From positions 1 to 64,000 of the forward strand of contig NZ_JAYMFF010000002.1 in assembly GCF_035989245.1 (NCBI RefSeq): DNA of 64,000 bases, given 5' to 3'. The position numbers and the translations under genes were made by a program. The first letter of the stretch is position 1, and every line of letters begins with the position of its first letter. This document shows, in pieces, positions 8,606 to 17,255 of this stretch. The notes beneath the pieces were generated by a model. It was given only the letters and a program-made list of their open reading frames with translations, was not told the origin of the DNA and did not search any database. Source of the stretch: Adlercreutzia wanghongyangiae. GTDB lineage: Bacteria; Actinomycetota; Coriobacteriia; Coriobacteriales; Eggerthellaceae.

Positions 8606-9748
8606 ATGGGCTTGGGTGCGAACCCCTACGATGAGCTGGCTGAACTGGTGAGGCGCGCCCAGGCGGGCGATCGCGAGGCGTTCCGCACGCTGTACCAGCG
8701 CACGGCCCAGGCGCAGTTTTTCAACATCTCCACCAAGGTGGGGGCCGAGGCGGCCACCGACATTCTGCAGGAAGTGTACCTGATTGCCTGGCAGAACATC
8801 GCCGATATCAAGCCGCGATCGTTTGTGGGGTACCTGCACGCCGTGGGGCACAACGCGTGCCTGCGCTATTACGACCGCGCCACCCGTTCGCGCGAGACCA
8901 TGCTGGTGCGCGACGACGTGGCGTCGCTGGACGAGACCATGCTCAGCGGGCGCGTAGCCGACGAGACGGCCGATCCGGCCCTGGTGGTGGACGCGCGCGA
9001 CGAGCACGAGCGACTGGCCCAGGCGCTGCGCGAGGTGTTGGACGAACGCGAGCGCGAGGTGATACTGCTGCGCTTCTACCAGGAGATGCGCCTGGACGAC
9101 ATCGCCGAAGCGCTGGACATGTCGCCGAGCACGGTGAAGCGCACCATCCGTCGTGCGCTGGACAAACTACGCGGGCGCCTGGACGATCTGCCGCGGGGCG
9201 CCGCCTTCCCCGTGCTGCTGGCGGGAGCGGTGGAGCATCCGCTGGCCGAGGGCGTGCTGCCGCGGGCGCGGCGCGTGCGATCGTGGCCGTCGGACGGCGC
9301 GGTGCGGGCGGTGGCGGCCGCATCGGCCCTGGTGGTAATAGGATGTCTGGCCGCGGCGCTTTCCATGGAGCGACCGGTGTTCTCGGCACCCGAGGTGATT
9401 AGCGAGACGCCCGTTCCCACGGCCGAAACGGCCCCTGCGGCCGAGCCCGCCGACGCCGCTGGCCCGCAGCTGGCGGCCATGGCCACCGAGCGCGGATGCA
9501 CGGTGCTGACGCTGACCGACGAGACCGGTATCGCCGAGGCATATGTGACCGACAACAAGGGTGCGCGGCACGACGCTACGAGCCTTGAGAGCACCTCTGA
9601 CGGCTCAGGAGCGACCGTTTACCGTTTCGAAATTCCGAGCGGAACCTACGTTTTGACCGCCATCGACACCCTCGGAAACACCTCCGAAGGCACCATCACC
9701 GTAACCCTCCCACCCGAAGACCCCATCTCAATCTCCGACTGGGAATAA
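8606..9748 (+). CDS. Membrane-tethered ECF-type RNA polymerase sigma factor with extracytoplasmic domain (module 1)
   Basis: 380 residues. Sigma region 2 spans about 7-95, with the core-binding stretch DILQEVYLIAWQN. Region 4 spans about 132-192, with the helix-turn-helix LDDIAEALDMSPSTVKRTIR. One transmembrane helix follows at about 233-252, then an outside Ser/Pro/Ala linker and a domain of about 90 residues ending GTYVLTAIDTLGNTSEG. The promoter-recognising part and a sensor are thus fused in one chain, with no separate anti-sigma gene. The outside domain resembles a module of the wall protein encoded divergently. The start at 8606 is preferred (GAAGGAAGG upstream); 8558 is an alternative. 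The paralogue is at 37641. Confidence 0.9.
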   Translation: MGLGANPYDELAELVRRAQAGDREAFRTLYQRTAQAQFFNISTKVGAEAATDILQEVYLIAWQNIADIKPRSFVGYLHAVGHNACLRYYDRATRSRETMLVRDDVASLDETMLSGRVADETADPALVVDARDEHERLAQALREVLDEREREVILLRFYQEMRLDDIAEALDMSPSTVKRTIRRALDKLRGRLDDLPRGAAFPVLLAGAVEHPLAEGVLPRARRVRSWPSDGAVRAVAAASALVVIGCLAAALSMERPVFSAPEVISETPVPTAETAPAAEPADAAGPQLAAMATERGCTVLTLTDETGIAEAYVTDNKGARHDATSLESTSDGSGATVYRFEIPSGTYVLTAIDTLGNTSEGTITVTLPPEDPISISDWE

Positions 9749-9993
9749 CTTTCCACATGCCTTCCGGTCTCTCCCCATCCACGACCCCTGCGGCCTACCG
9801 AAAGCGGTCCGGCGACGGCAGCCGCTGGACACTGCTGCGGCCCAGAAGCGGCACGCGAGCGACTCGCGGGCGGTGTTTTGCCGACGAAGGTGCGAAAGGG
9901 GCGCGACACCTCGCCGACAGTTCCCGAGACAGAATGACGGTTCTGCTGTTGTAGGCTCGACTCACCACTAGCACCCGTGCAGAGAGGCGAGCC

Positions 9994-10893
9994 ATGGAGC
10001 AGCGCAACCTTCCCTTTTCCAATCGATGGATGTTCAACCGCGTGATGCTGCAGGAGTCGATTTGCCGCAAAGTCATCAGAGCCACCACCGGCATTAAGGC
10101 GAAAGAGATCACTTACCTGAACGCCGAGCAGGTCATCGAGCCTTCTCCGGACAACCGCGGCGTGCGCATGGATATTTTCGCCCAGGACGACAGCCATGCC
10201 TACGATATTGAGATGCAGGTAGAGCCGGAACTTCTGCTCGGCAAGCGATTTCGCTACTACCAGTCGGCGCTTGACATGCGAGCCATTCCTCGCGGCAGCG
10301 ACTACGACGGCCTCACGGAGAGCTTCATCGTATTCATTTGCGTGCAGGACCCTTTTCAGCAGGGGCTTCCCGCATATACCATCGAGCGTTCGTGCCGAGA
10401 GGCGCCGCACCAGGCCATTGGGGACGAGTCGCACTGGATCGCCCTTAATGCGGAAGCCTGGAGCGATCTGGCCAATGAAGAACTGCTTGATCTGCTAAGA
10501 TACGTGGAAACCGATGAGCCTGACGGCCCCTTATCCCAGGAAATCCACGCGGCCGTTTCCGAGGCAAATGCAGATCGAAAGTGGGTGGGTAAAGTGTGGT
10601 CTGTCAGCACCATTGAGGAGAACGACGCCCGTCGTCATCGCATAGGCTTGCGCCTTGCTCGCAAAGAGGGTATCGAGGAAGGTCTTGCGCAGGGTATCGA
10701 GCAGGGTATCGAGCAGGGTATCGAGCAGGGTATCGAGCAGGGTATCGAGCAGGGTATCGAGCAGGGCGCTGCGCAGTTCGCCGCTCTCGCCGACCAATTG
10801 CTCGATCAGGGACGTCTTGAGGATTTGAAGCGTGCGGCCCACGACAAGGAGTTTCGCGACCAACTGTTGCGGGAATTCGAGTCAAAGGCGTAA
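9994..10893 (+). CDS. Rpn-family PD-(D/E)XK nuclease / recombination-promoting nuclease-like protein
   Basis: 299 residues. The nuclease core shows D60 in GVRMDIFAQD and the E73-x-Q75 pair in YDIEMQ, the D...E-x-Q form of the PD-(D/E)XK centre found in Rpn/YhgA-type proteins. These were long annotated as transposases but are DNA endonucleases that stimulate recombination. The C-terminal third holds six perfect GIEQ repeats within a longer G-x-x-Q series, then a helical tail. The GAGAGGCGAGCC stretch before ATG is a plausible ribosome site. It is followed by a strong terminator, so the gene is a single-gene unit. Confidence 0.85.
   Translation: MEQRNLPFSNRWMFNRVMLQESICRKVIRATTGIKAKEITYLNAEQVIEPSPDNRGVRMDIFAQDDSHAYDIEMQVEPELLLGKRFRYYQSALDMRAIPRGSDYDGLTESFIVFICVQDPFQQGLPAYTIERSCREAPHQAIGDESHWIALNAEAWSDLANEELLDLLRYVETDEPDGPLSQEIHAAVSEANADRKWVGKVWSVSTIEENDARRHRIGLRLARKEGIEEGLAQGIEQGIEQGIEQGIEQGIEQGIEQGAAQFAALADQLLDQGRLEDLKRAAHDKEFRDQLLREFESKA
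10693..10764 (+). repeat. 12-bp in-frame tandem repeat (six units) in Rpn-family gene
   Basis: Six identical copies of GGTATCGAGCAG, each encoding GIEQ. Copy-number change by slippage would lengthen or shorten the protein by four residues without breaking the frame. Confidence 0.97.
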
Positions 10894-10949
10894 GCCCAAT
10901 CCTTGTTTGGAAGTAGCTTCGAGGGCAGCTCATAGGACGATGAAATGCA

Positions 10950-10982
10950 GGGAAGGAGCCAATATGGCTCCTTCCCTTGTTT
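10950..10982 (+). terminator. Rho-independent terminator after Rpn-family gene
   Basis: The perfect stem GGGAAGGAGCC / GGCTCCTTCCC has an AATAT loop and is followed by TTGTTTT. Confidence 0.88.
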
Positions 10983-11013
10983 TGCATGCAGAATACTGCA
11001 GCGAAGGGTTAGG

Positions 11014-14000
11014 CTACCCGCGGAAGTAGTCCACACCGCCCTCGAACAGGGGCTGATAGGTGTTACCGAAGGCGTTCTTGTACAGACCTGCGCCGCTTCT
11101 CTCGGTGTGGCCCATCTTGCCGAGCACGCGACCGTCGGGGCTCGTGATGCCCTCGATGGCGAGCACACTTCCGTTGGGGTTCACCGAAAGGTCCATAGAA
11201 GGCACGCCAGCCTCATCCACATACTGGGTGGCAATCTGGCCGTCCGCGATCATCTGATCCAACAGCGGCTGCGGTGCCACGAAGCGGCCCTCGCCGTGGC
11301 TGATAGCCACCGTGTGAATGTCGCCCACCTCCATCTTGCTCATCCAGGGAGACATCGTGCTGGCCACTCGCGTGCGCACGAGCGTGCTCTGGTGACGGCC
11401 GATGTTGTTGAAGGTGAGGGTGGCGCATCCGTCATCCATAGGACGGATGTCGCCGAAGGGCACGAGCCCCAGCTTCACCAGGGCCTGGAAGCCGTTGCAG
11501 ATGCCGAGCATGAGGCCATCGCGGCGCTGCAGCAAGTCGCGCACGGCCTCGGTCACCTGCGGGGCGCGGAAGAACGCCGTGATGAACTTCGCCGAGCCGT
11601 CGGGCTCGTCGCCACCCGAGAAGCCGCCGGGAATCATGACGATCTGCGACTCGCCGATAAGGCGCGCCAGCTCGGCGGTGGATTCGGCCACGGCCTCGGG
11701 CGTCAGGTTGTTCACCACATACACCGTAGGGATAGCGCCGGCCCGCTCGAAGGCAGCAGCGGAATCGTACTCGCAGTTGTTACCGGGGAACACCGGGATG
11801 ACCACGCGAGGGGCACCGAACCCGTCGCCGATCAATGCCGGGCCATGGTAGGCCGGGGCCGGCTCGCCCTCGAAGCTCAGAGCGGACACCTCCTCGGCAG
11901 CCGCCGCCTCCTCGGGCGACGTACGGTACGGGAACACGCCCTCCAAACCGCTTCCGCGCTCCCAAGCCTCCTGCACCACGGCAAGATCGGCCACCTGGCC
12001 GTCGCAGACCAGCTCGTAGGCCTCGGTCACGCGACCCAGATCCAGCACGTCCACATTGGCGTCGAGCCCGGCGTCCTCCAGGCGGGTAACCACCGACTGG
12101 GCGTCCTCACCGGCGGCCAGCTCCAGCGCGAAGGAGCCGTAGGCCGGCTCGAACAGCACGCCCGCATCCACCTCATCGGAGGTGGCCACGCCCACGCCGT
12201 TGCCCACGGCCATCTTCACGAGGGTCTCGGCCAGGCCACCGTAGGCGCCGCTCGCGCAAGCGCGCACCACGCCGGCGCCGATGAGGTGCTCCACGGCGTC
12301 GAAGGTGGCGCACAGGCTGGGAGCGAGCGCGTCTTCGGGCGTGAGCCACACAAGGGCGCTGCCCGCCTCCTTCAGCTCCGGCGACGTGACGCGATCGACC
12401 GAGCCGATGGCCGTGGCGAAGGACACAAGCGTCGGCGGCACGTCCAAATCCTCGAAGGAGCCGGACATGGAGTCCTTGCCGCCGATGGCGCCCACGCCGA
12501 AGTCGATCTGGGCCATGAGCGCGCCAAGCACCGCGCGCATGGGCTTGCCCCAGCGCTCCGGGTCCTGGCGCAGCTTCTCGAAGTACTCCTGGAACGTGAG
12601 GTACATGTTCGCCCGCTCGAAGCCCGTGGCCACCAGCTTCGCCACCGAGTCGAGCACGGCCATATAGGCGCCCGCATAGGGGTCGAACGACGACAGGTAC
12701 GGGTTGAAGCCCCAGGACAGGCCCGAGACCGTGGTGGTCTTCCCGCCGAGCACCGGCAGCTTCGCCACCATGGCCAGCGCCGGCGTGAGCTGGTGCGCGC
12801 CGCCGAAGGGCATGAGCACCGTGGCGGCGCCGATGGTGGAGTCGAAGCGCTCCACGAGGCCCTTGTTGCAGGCGCGGTTGATGTCGCCCATAAGCGCCGA
12901 GAGGGATGTCTCCAGCGAAGCACCGTCACACACCGCGTCCACCACGGGGTCGGTCAGGTCGGATACGGCCTCGAAGGCGCGGTCGCAGGCGCTTTCGGCG
13001 TAGCTTGGCGTAGCCGGCGCCGGCACCGTCACCGCCGCGTGCTTCGGCGCGCCGTTGCTCGCCAGGAACTCGCGGCTCACGTCCACGATGGTGCTGCCGC
13101 GCCAGTGCATGCGCACCCGCGGCTCCTCGGTGACCACGGCCACCGGCGTGGCCTCCAGGTTCTCCTCGTGGGCAAGCGCGATAAAGGCATCCACGTCCTC
13201 GGGCGCGAGGGCCACGGCCATGCGCTCCTGGGACTCGGAGATGGCAAGCTCGGTGCCGTCAAGACCGTCGTACTTCTTGGGCACGGCGTCCAGGTTGATG
13301 TCCAGGCCGTCGGCCAGCTCGCCGATGGCCACCGACACGCCGCCGGCGCCGAAGTCGTTGCAGCGCTTGATCATGCGACAGGCGTCGCCGCGGCGGAAGA
13401 GGCGCTGGATCTTGCGCTCCACCGGCGCGTTGCCCTTCTGCACCTCGGCCCCGCAGCTTTCCAGCGATTCCACGGAATGGGCCTTGGAAGAGCCCGTCGC
13501 GCCGCCGATGCCGTCGCGGCCCGTGCGGCCACCGAGGAGCACCACCACATCCCCCGGCGCCGGCGTCTCGCGGCGCACGTGGTCGGCCGGGGTAGCGCCC
13601 ACCACCGCGCCGATCTCCATGCGCTTGGCGGCATAGCCGGGGTGGTACAGCTCGTGCACCTGGCCGGTGGCCAGGCCGATCTGGTTGCCGTAGGAGGAAT
13701 AGCCGGCCGCCGCCGTGGTCACCAGCTTGCGCTGGGGCAGCTTGCCAGGAATGGTGTCGGCCACGGGCACCGTGGGATCGGCCGCACCCGTAACACGCAT
13801 GGCCTGGTACACGTAGGAGCGGCCGGACAAGGGGTCGCGGATGGCGCCGCCCACGCAGGTGGCCGCGCCGCCGAAGGGCTCGATCTCGGTGGGGTGGTTG
13901 TGGGTCTCGTTCTTGAACAGGTACAGCCAGTCCTGCTCCTCGCCGTCGACATCCACCTTGCACTTGATGGTGCAGGCGTTGATTTCCTCGGACTCGTCGA

Positions 14001-14853
14001 GCCCGGTAAGGATACCCTGCTTCTTCAGCCACTTCGCGCCGATGGTGCCCATGTCCATGAGGCACACGGGCTTCTCGTCGCGGCCGAGCTCGTGGCGCAG
14101 CTCCAGATAGCGGTCGAAGGCCGCCTGCACGTTGGCGTCGGCAATGTCCACGTCATCGAGCACCGTGCCGAAGGTGGTGTGGCGGCAGTGGTCCGACCAG
14201 TAGGTGTCGATCATCTTGATCTCGGTGATGGACGGGTCGCGCCCCTCCTCGGCGAAGTACGCGCGGCAGAACTGAATGTCGGCCAAGTCCATGGCCAGAC
14301 CGCGCTCGGCGATGAAGGCGGCCAGCTCGTCGTCGGAAAGCTCGGTGAAGCCAGAAATGACCTCCACGTCGGCCGGGCGTTCGAAGGCCATGACCAGGGT
14401 ATCGCGCTCCTCCAGCGAGGCCTCGCGGGCCTCCACGGGGTTGATGACGTAGCGCTTCACCGCTTCCACGTCGTCCTGCGACAGGTCGCCCTCCAAGTAG
14501 TACACCACCGCCGAGCGCACGGCGGGACGCTCGCCCTGGCTGATGAGCTGGATGCACTCGCTGGCCGAATCGGCGCGCTGGTCGAACTGTCCGGGCAAAA
14601 ACTCCACGGCGAACACCGCCGCGCCGTTCGCCTCGGGCAGCTCGAAGGTGGCGATGTCGGACTGCGGCTCGGAGAACACCGTGGGCACGCAGGAGGCAAA
14701 CAACTCGTCGCTCGCGCCTTCCACATCGTAGCGGTTCACCAAACGCATGCCGGTAAGCCCGGCAATGCCCACAATGTCACGCAGCTCGGCGGCGAGAGCG
14801 CGGGCTTCTCCGTCGAACCCGGGCTTCTTCTCAACATAGACGCGAGATACCAT
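11014..14853 (-). CDS. purL: Phosphoribosylformylglycinamidine synthase, single-chain PurL
   Basis: 1,279 residues. It converts FGAR, ATP and glutamine to FGAM in purine biosynthesis. The two ATP-grasp-like halves are recognisable (YWSDHCRHTTF and FKNETHNHPTEIEPFGG, the latter carrying the nucleotide/Mg site; GDACRMIKRCNDFGAGG; later GGKDSMSGSF). The C-terminal class I glutamine amidotransferase carries the nucleophile in MLGICNGFQ and the His-Glu pair in SHGEGRF. This is the long fused form rather than the three-subunit PurLQS. The start at 14853 (MVSRVYVEKKPG) follows an AGAGAGGCAC site; the extra 25 codons upstream come from a REP element. purC lies upstream on the same strand with one gene between them. 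Confidence 0.96.
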   Translation of the reverse strand: MVSRVYVEKKPGFDGEARALAAELRDIVGIAGLTGMRLVNRYDVEGASDELFASCVPTVFSEPQSDIATFELPEANGAAVFAVEFLPGQFDQRADSASECIQLISQGERPAVRSAVVYYLEGDLSQDDVEAVKRYVINPVEAREASLEERDTLVMAFERPADVEVISGFTELSDDELAAFIAERGLAMDLADIQFCRAYFAEEGRDPSITEIKMIDTYWSDHCRHTTFGTVLDDVDIADANVQAAFDRYLELRHELGRDEKPVCLMDMGTIGAKWLKKQGILTGLDESEEINACTIKCKVDVDGEEQDWLYLFKNETHNHPTEIEPFGGAATCVGGAIRDPLSGRSYVYQAMRVTGAADPTVPVADTIPGKLPQRKLVTTAAAGYSSYGNQIGLATGQVHELYHPGYAAKRMEIGAVVGATPADHVRRETPAPGDVVVLLGGRTGRDGIGGATGSSKAHSVESLESCGAEVQKGNAPVERKIQRLFRRGDACRMIKRCNDFGAGGVSVAIGELADGLDINLDAVPKKYDGLDGTELAISESQERMAVALAPEDVDAFIALAHEENLEATPVAVVTEEPRVRMHWRGSTIVDVSREFLASNGAPKHAAVTVPAPATPSYAESACDRAFEAVSDLTDPVVDAVCDGASLETSLSALMGDINRACNKGLVERFDSTIGAATVLMPFGGAHQLTPALAMVAKLPVLGGKTTTVSGLSWGFNPYLSSFDPYAGAYMAVLDSVAKLVATGFERANMYLTFQEYFEKLRQDPERWGKPMRAVLGALMAQIDFGVGAIGGKDSMSGSFEDLDVPPTLVSFATAIGSVDRVTSPELKEAGSALVWLTPEDALAPSLCATFDAVEHLIGAGVVRACASGAYGGLAETLVKMAVGNGVGVATSDEVDAGVLFEPAYGSFALELAAGEDAQSVVTRLEDAGLDANVDVLDLGRVTEAYELVCDGQVADLAVVQEAWERGSGLEGVFPYRTSPEEAAAAEEVSALSFEGEPAPAYHGPALIGDGFGAPRVVIPVFPGNNCEYDSAAAFERAGAIPTVYVVNNLTPEAVAESTAELARLIGESQIVMIPGGFSGGDEPDGSAKFITAFFRAPQVTEAVRDLLQRRDGLMLGICNGFQALVKLGLVPFGDIRPMDDGCATLTFNNIGRHQSTLVRTRVASTMSPWMSKMEVGDIHTVAISHGEGRFVAPQPLLDQMIADGQIATQYVDEAGVPSMDLSVNPNGSVLAIEGITSPDGRVLGKMGHTERSGAGLYKNAFGNTYQPLFEGGVDYFRG

Positions 14854-14896
14854 GAATGTGCCTCTCTCTTCGCAGTGAAGGTACCAGTTCCTTGAG

Positions 14897-15080
14897 TCGG
14901 GCGGGCTGAAGCCCGCCCCTACGGCCATCTCCCGCCCCCCGGTCGGCCATCTCCCGCGGGCGGGCTGAAGCCCGCCCCTACGATCTCTTCCCGCCTGGCC
15001 CTCGTAGGGGAGGCCTTCAGGCCTCCCGGGGGGGGGGTCGACCGATTCCCGCGGGCGGGCTGAAGCCCGCCCCTACGACC
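14897..15080. repeat. Cluster of four REP-like palindromes with a second (G)10 tract
   Basis: Three copies of GGGCGGGCTGAAGCCCGCCC near 14899, 14957 and 15053, and one inverted copy near 15003 in which both arms have changed (AGGCCTTCAGGCCT). Ten G at 15028-15037 lie within the cluster and outside any gene. The cluster occupies nearly all the space between the upstream membrane-protein gene and purL. Confidence 0.85.
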
Positions 15081-15118
15081 GCTGCCCCTACGGTCTCCGT
15101 GGTGCGGGCGGGCGTTTG

Positions 15119-15874
15119 CTACTCGGCCTCTTCCGCCTTCTCGGCGGCCTTGGCCTCCTTGGCGGCCTTTTTCTCGGCCTGCATCTTCTCGCGGTTGGAA
15201 AGACGGAAACCGCTGCCAAACAGACCGCGACGCGCGGGTTTCGCCGGCGCCTCGTCGGACGCAGCCCCATCAGCCCCATCGACCTCGGCAGCATCCCCCT
15301 CAGCGGAACCGCCGCCCTGCTTCTGCGCCGCGTGGCGGTTCTGGTTCTTGCCGGAGCCCTTCTTCTTCGCTGCCTGGCTCTTCTTAGCCTGTTCAGCCTG
15401 GCGAGCGGCACGCTCGGCCTTCTCGCGTTTCGCCTCAACCTCGCGCATGCGCGCCTGGTAGGCGTTGCGCTCCTTGCGCACGGGCCACAGGTCGATAACG
15501 AACGCCGCGATGAGGAACACGTAGGTGAGCACCAGCACCGCCACGCCCACCTGGCCGGGCAGGAAGTCCTGCCCCACGAACGCCAGGGCACAGCAGCCGA
15601 TGGCCAGCACCAGCAGCACCCACCACACGATGCGCAGGCGCTTGTAACGCAGGGTGTCGGGCTTGTAATAACGATTGTTGAACTCGCGGCGCTTGCGCTC
15701 TTCCTCGCGCTGCTCGGCCTTGATCTCCTGTTTGGTCTTCACCTTCTTGCCGGGCACCACGGTAACCGACGAGGCCGCCTTCGACTTCGGCTTGGCCGAA
15801 GCGGCGCTCTTGCGGGTGGTGCCGCGGCGGTCTTCGGAGGTGTACCGCTCGTTCATGGGGTTGCGCTGGGACAT
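15119..15874 (-). CDS. Conserved membrane protein with two spans and charged tails
   Basis: 251 residues. A Lys/Ser-rich N-terminal region of about 80 residues is followed by two adjacent membrane helices (about 84-104 and 110-130). A Lys/Glu/Ala-rich coiled-coil stretch and a long low-complexity C-terminal tail ending in repeated AKEA/AEKAEE complete it. The ATG is preceded by GAAGGAGAGAA. It sits between purC and purL on the same strand, 123 bases after purC, but nothing in the sequence ties it to purine metabolism. I do not recognise a named family. Confidence 0.75.
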   Translation of the reverse strand: MSQRNPMNERYTSEDRRGTTRKSAASAKPKSKAASSVTVVPGKKVKTKQEIKAEQREEERKRREFNNRYYKPDTLRYKRLRIVWWVLLVLAIGCCALAFVGQDFLPGQVGVAVLVLTYVFLIAAFVIDLWPVRKERNAYQARMREVEAKREKAERAARQAEQAKKSQAAKKKGSGKNQNRHAAQKQGGGSAEGDAAEVDGADGAASDEAPAKPARRGLFGSGFRLSNREKMQAEKKAAKEAKAAEKAEEAE

Positions 15875-15997
15875 TTCTCTCCTTCAAATCATGCCATCTT
15901 GAGCGTAGGCCGCAAGGCCGAAGTCGGAAGACCTCGCGAGGTTCTTCGACTCGCTCCGCTCGCTCAGAATGACATAGCGGGTCTTGCGTGGAACGAA

Positions 15998-16879
15998 CTA
16001 GAAGGTCGCGGGATCGAACTTCTGGCCGGTAATAAGCTCGTAGGCCTGTATGTACTTGGCCGACGTGGCGTCGATGACATCCTGGGGCAGGCGCGGCGGC
16101 GTGCCCGTCTTATCCCAGTTGGCCGTCAGCCAATCGCGCACGAACTGCTTGTCGAAGCTGGGCTGGTCGGCGCCCTCGGCGTAGGCGTCGCCCGGCCAGA
16201 AGCGCGACGAATCGGGCGTGAGCACCTCGTCGGCCAAGATGATGGTGTCGCCCAAACGGCCGAACTCGAACTTCGTGTCGGCGATGATCACGCCGCGCTC
16301 GGCCGCATGATTGGCGGCGGCGGTGTACACGGCCAGCGCCAGATCGCGCAGGGCGGAAGCGTCGTCCTCGCCGATGATCTCCACCAGACGCTCGTAGGAG
16401 ATGTTCTCGTCGTGGTCGCCGATCTCGGCCTTGGTGGAGGGCGTGAAGATGGGCTCGGGCAGCTTCGAGGAATTCACCAGCCCCTCGGGCAGCGCAATGC
16501 CGCACACGGTGCCCTCGCGCTGGTACTCCTTCAGGCCGCTGCCGGCCAAATATCCGCGCACGATGCACTCAGCGGGGAACATCTCGGCCTTCTTCACCAG
16601 CATGAAACGGCCGCGCAGGTAGTCGGCGTAGGGCTGGAACTGCTCGGGCAGATCGGCCACATCGGTGGAGATGAGGTGGTTGTCCACCACGCCGTCCAGA
16701 AGCTCGAACCAGAACTTCGACAGCTGGGTGAGCACCTGGCCCTTATAGGGAATCTCGTCCTCCAGAATGTAATCGAAGGCCGAAATGCGGTCGGTAGCCA
16801 CCAGCAGCAGCTTGTCCCCCAAATCGTACAGATCACGCACCTTGCCCTGCGCGTCGGGGGCGATGTCGATTCCCGTCAT
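15998..16879 (-). CDS. purC: Phosphoribosylaminoimidazole-succinocarboxamide synthase (SAICAR synthetase)
   Basis: 293 residues. It joins CAIR and aspartate with ATP to form SAICAR, the eighth step of IMP synthesis. The N-terminal GKVRDLYDLGDKLLLVATD (nucleotide-binding beta strands) is followed by the RISAFDYIL segment, and VRGYLAGSGLKEY and IADTKFEFG are family signatures. The start at 16879 follows AAAGGGTGCTC; the longer reading frame to 16936 has no site. Together with purL here and purB at 26738 it covers three steps of the pathway. Confidence 0.96.
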   Translation of the reverse strand: MTGIDIAPDAQGKVRDLYDLGDKLLLVATDRISAFDYILEDEIPYKGQVLTQLSKFWFELLDGVVDNHLISTDVADLPEQFQPYADYLRGRFMLVKKAEMFPAECIVRGYLAGSGLKEYQREGTVCGIALPEGLVNSSKLPEPIFTPSTKAEIGDHDENISYERLVEIIGEDDASALRDLALAVYTAAANHAAERGVIIADTKFEFGRLGDTIILADEVLTPDSSRFWPGDAYAEGADQPSFDKQFVRDWLTANWDKTGTPPRLPQDVIDATSAKYIQAYELITGQKFDPATF

Positions 16880-17101
16880 GAGCACCCTTTCTCTTACGGT
16901 CTCCCGTTGCTTGGTCTCGGCGCCCGAAAACGGCACTTCGGACGCATTTTTGCGTATCGCTCATTATGGCACAAATGGGAACGTCCCCGCGACTCCATCA
17001 CGCACACGGCACAGGCCGCCAACCCTGCGGCGCGGCAGCCGGTCCCGTCACAAAACGGCCCCGTCAGAACCCGCCGGGCCCCCTCAACATCAACATCAAC
17101 A

Positions 17102-17214
17102 TCAACATCATTTTCAACATCATTTTGGGAAATGATGTTGATGTTGAAGAGTTTTCCCAGGTAGATGGACTGCATATCAACATCATTTTCAACGTCATTT
17201 CCCAAAATGATGTT
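17102..17214. repeat. 113-bp direct repeat, left copy, with nested palindromes (candidate operator)
   Basis: It contains AACATCATTT-TGGG-AAATGATGTT (perfect 10-bp arms) and, 60 bases on, AACGTCATTT-CCCA-AAATGATGTT, joined by a conserved spacer (GAGTTTTCCCAGGTAGATGG). Further AACATCATT half-sites lie to the left. It ends 41 bases before the start codon of the AlbA_2 gene. An almost identical copy follows that gene. Confidence 0.9.
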
Positions 17215-17255
17215 AATATGCAATCGAACGAATAGCCCGAAGCAAAGGAGACCGC

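Noticed and set aside
10945..14895. A 1,316-codon open frame exactly antisense to purL
   Set aside because: It is a GC-rich shadow frame: His/Gly/Arg-rich, no domains, and purL on the other strand is unambiguous. Similar shadows over the wall proteins, flavoprotein 2 and the NhaC gene were left out for the same reason.
16980..17235. A coding frame giving repeated Asn-Ile peptides next to the AlbA_2 gene
   Set aside because: It is translation of the AACATC-rich palindromic repeat and has no independent support.
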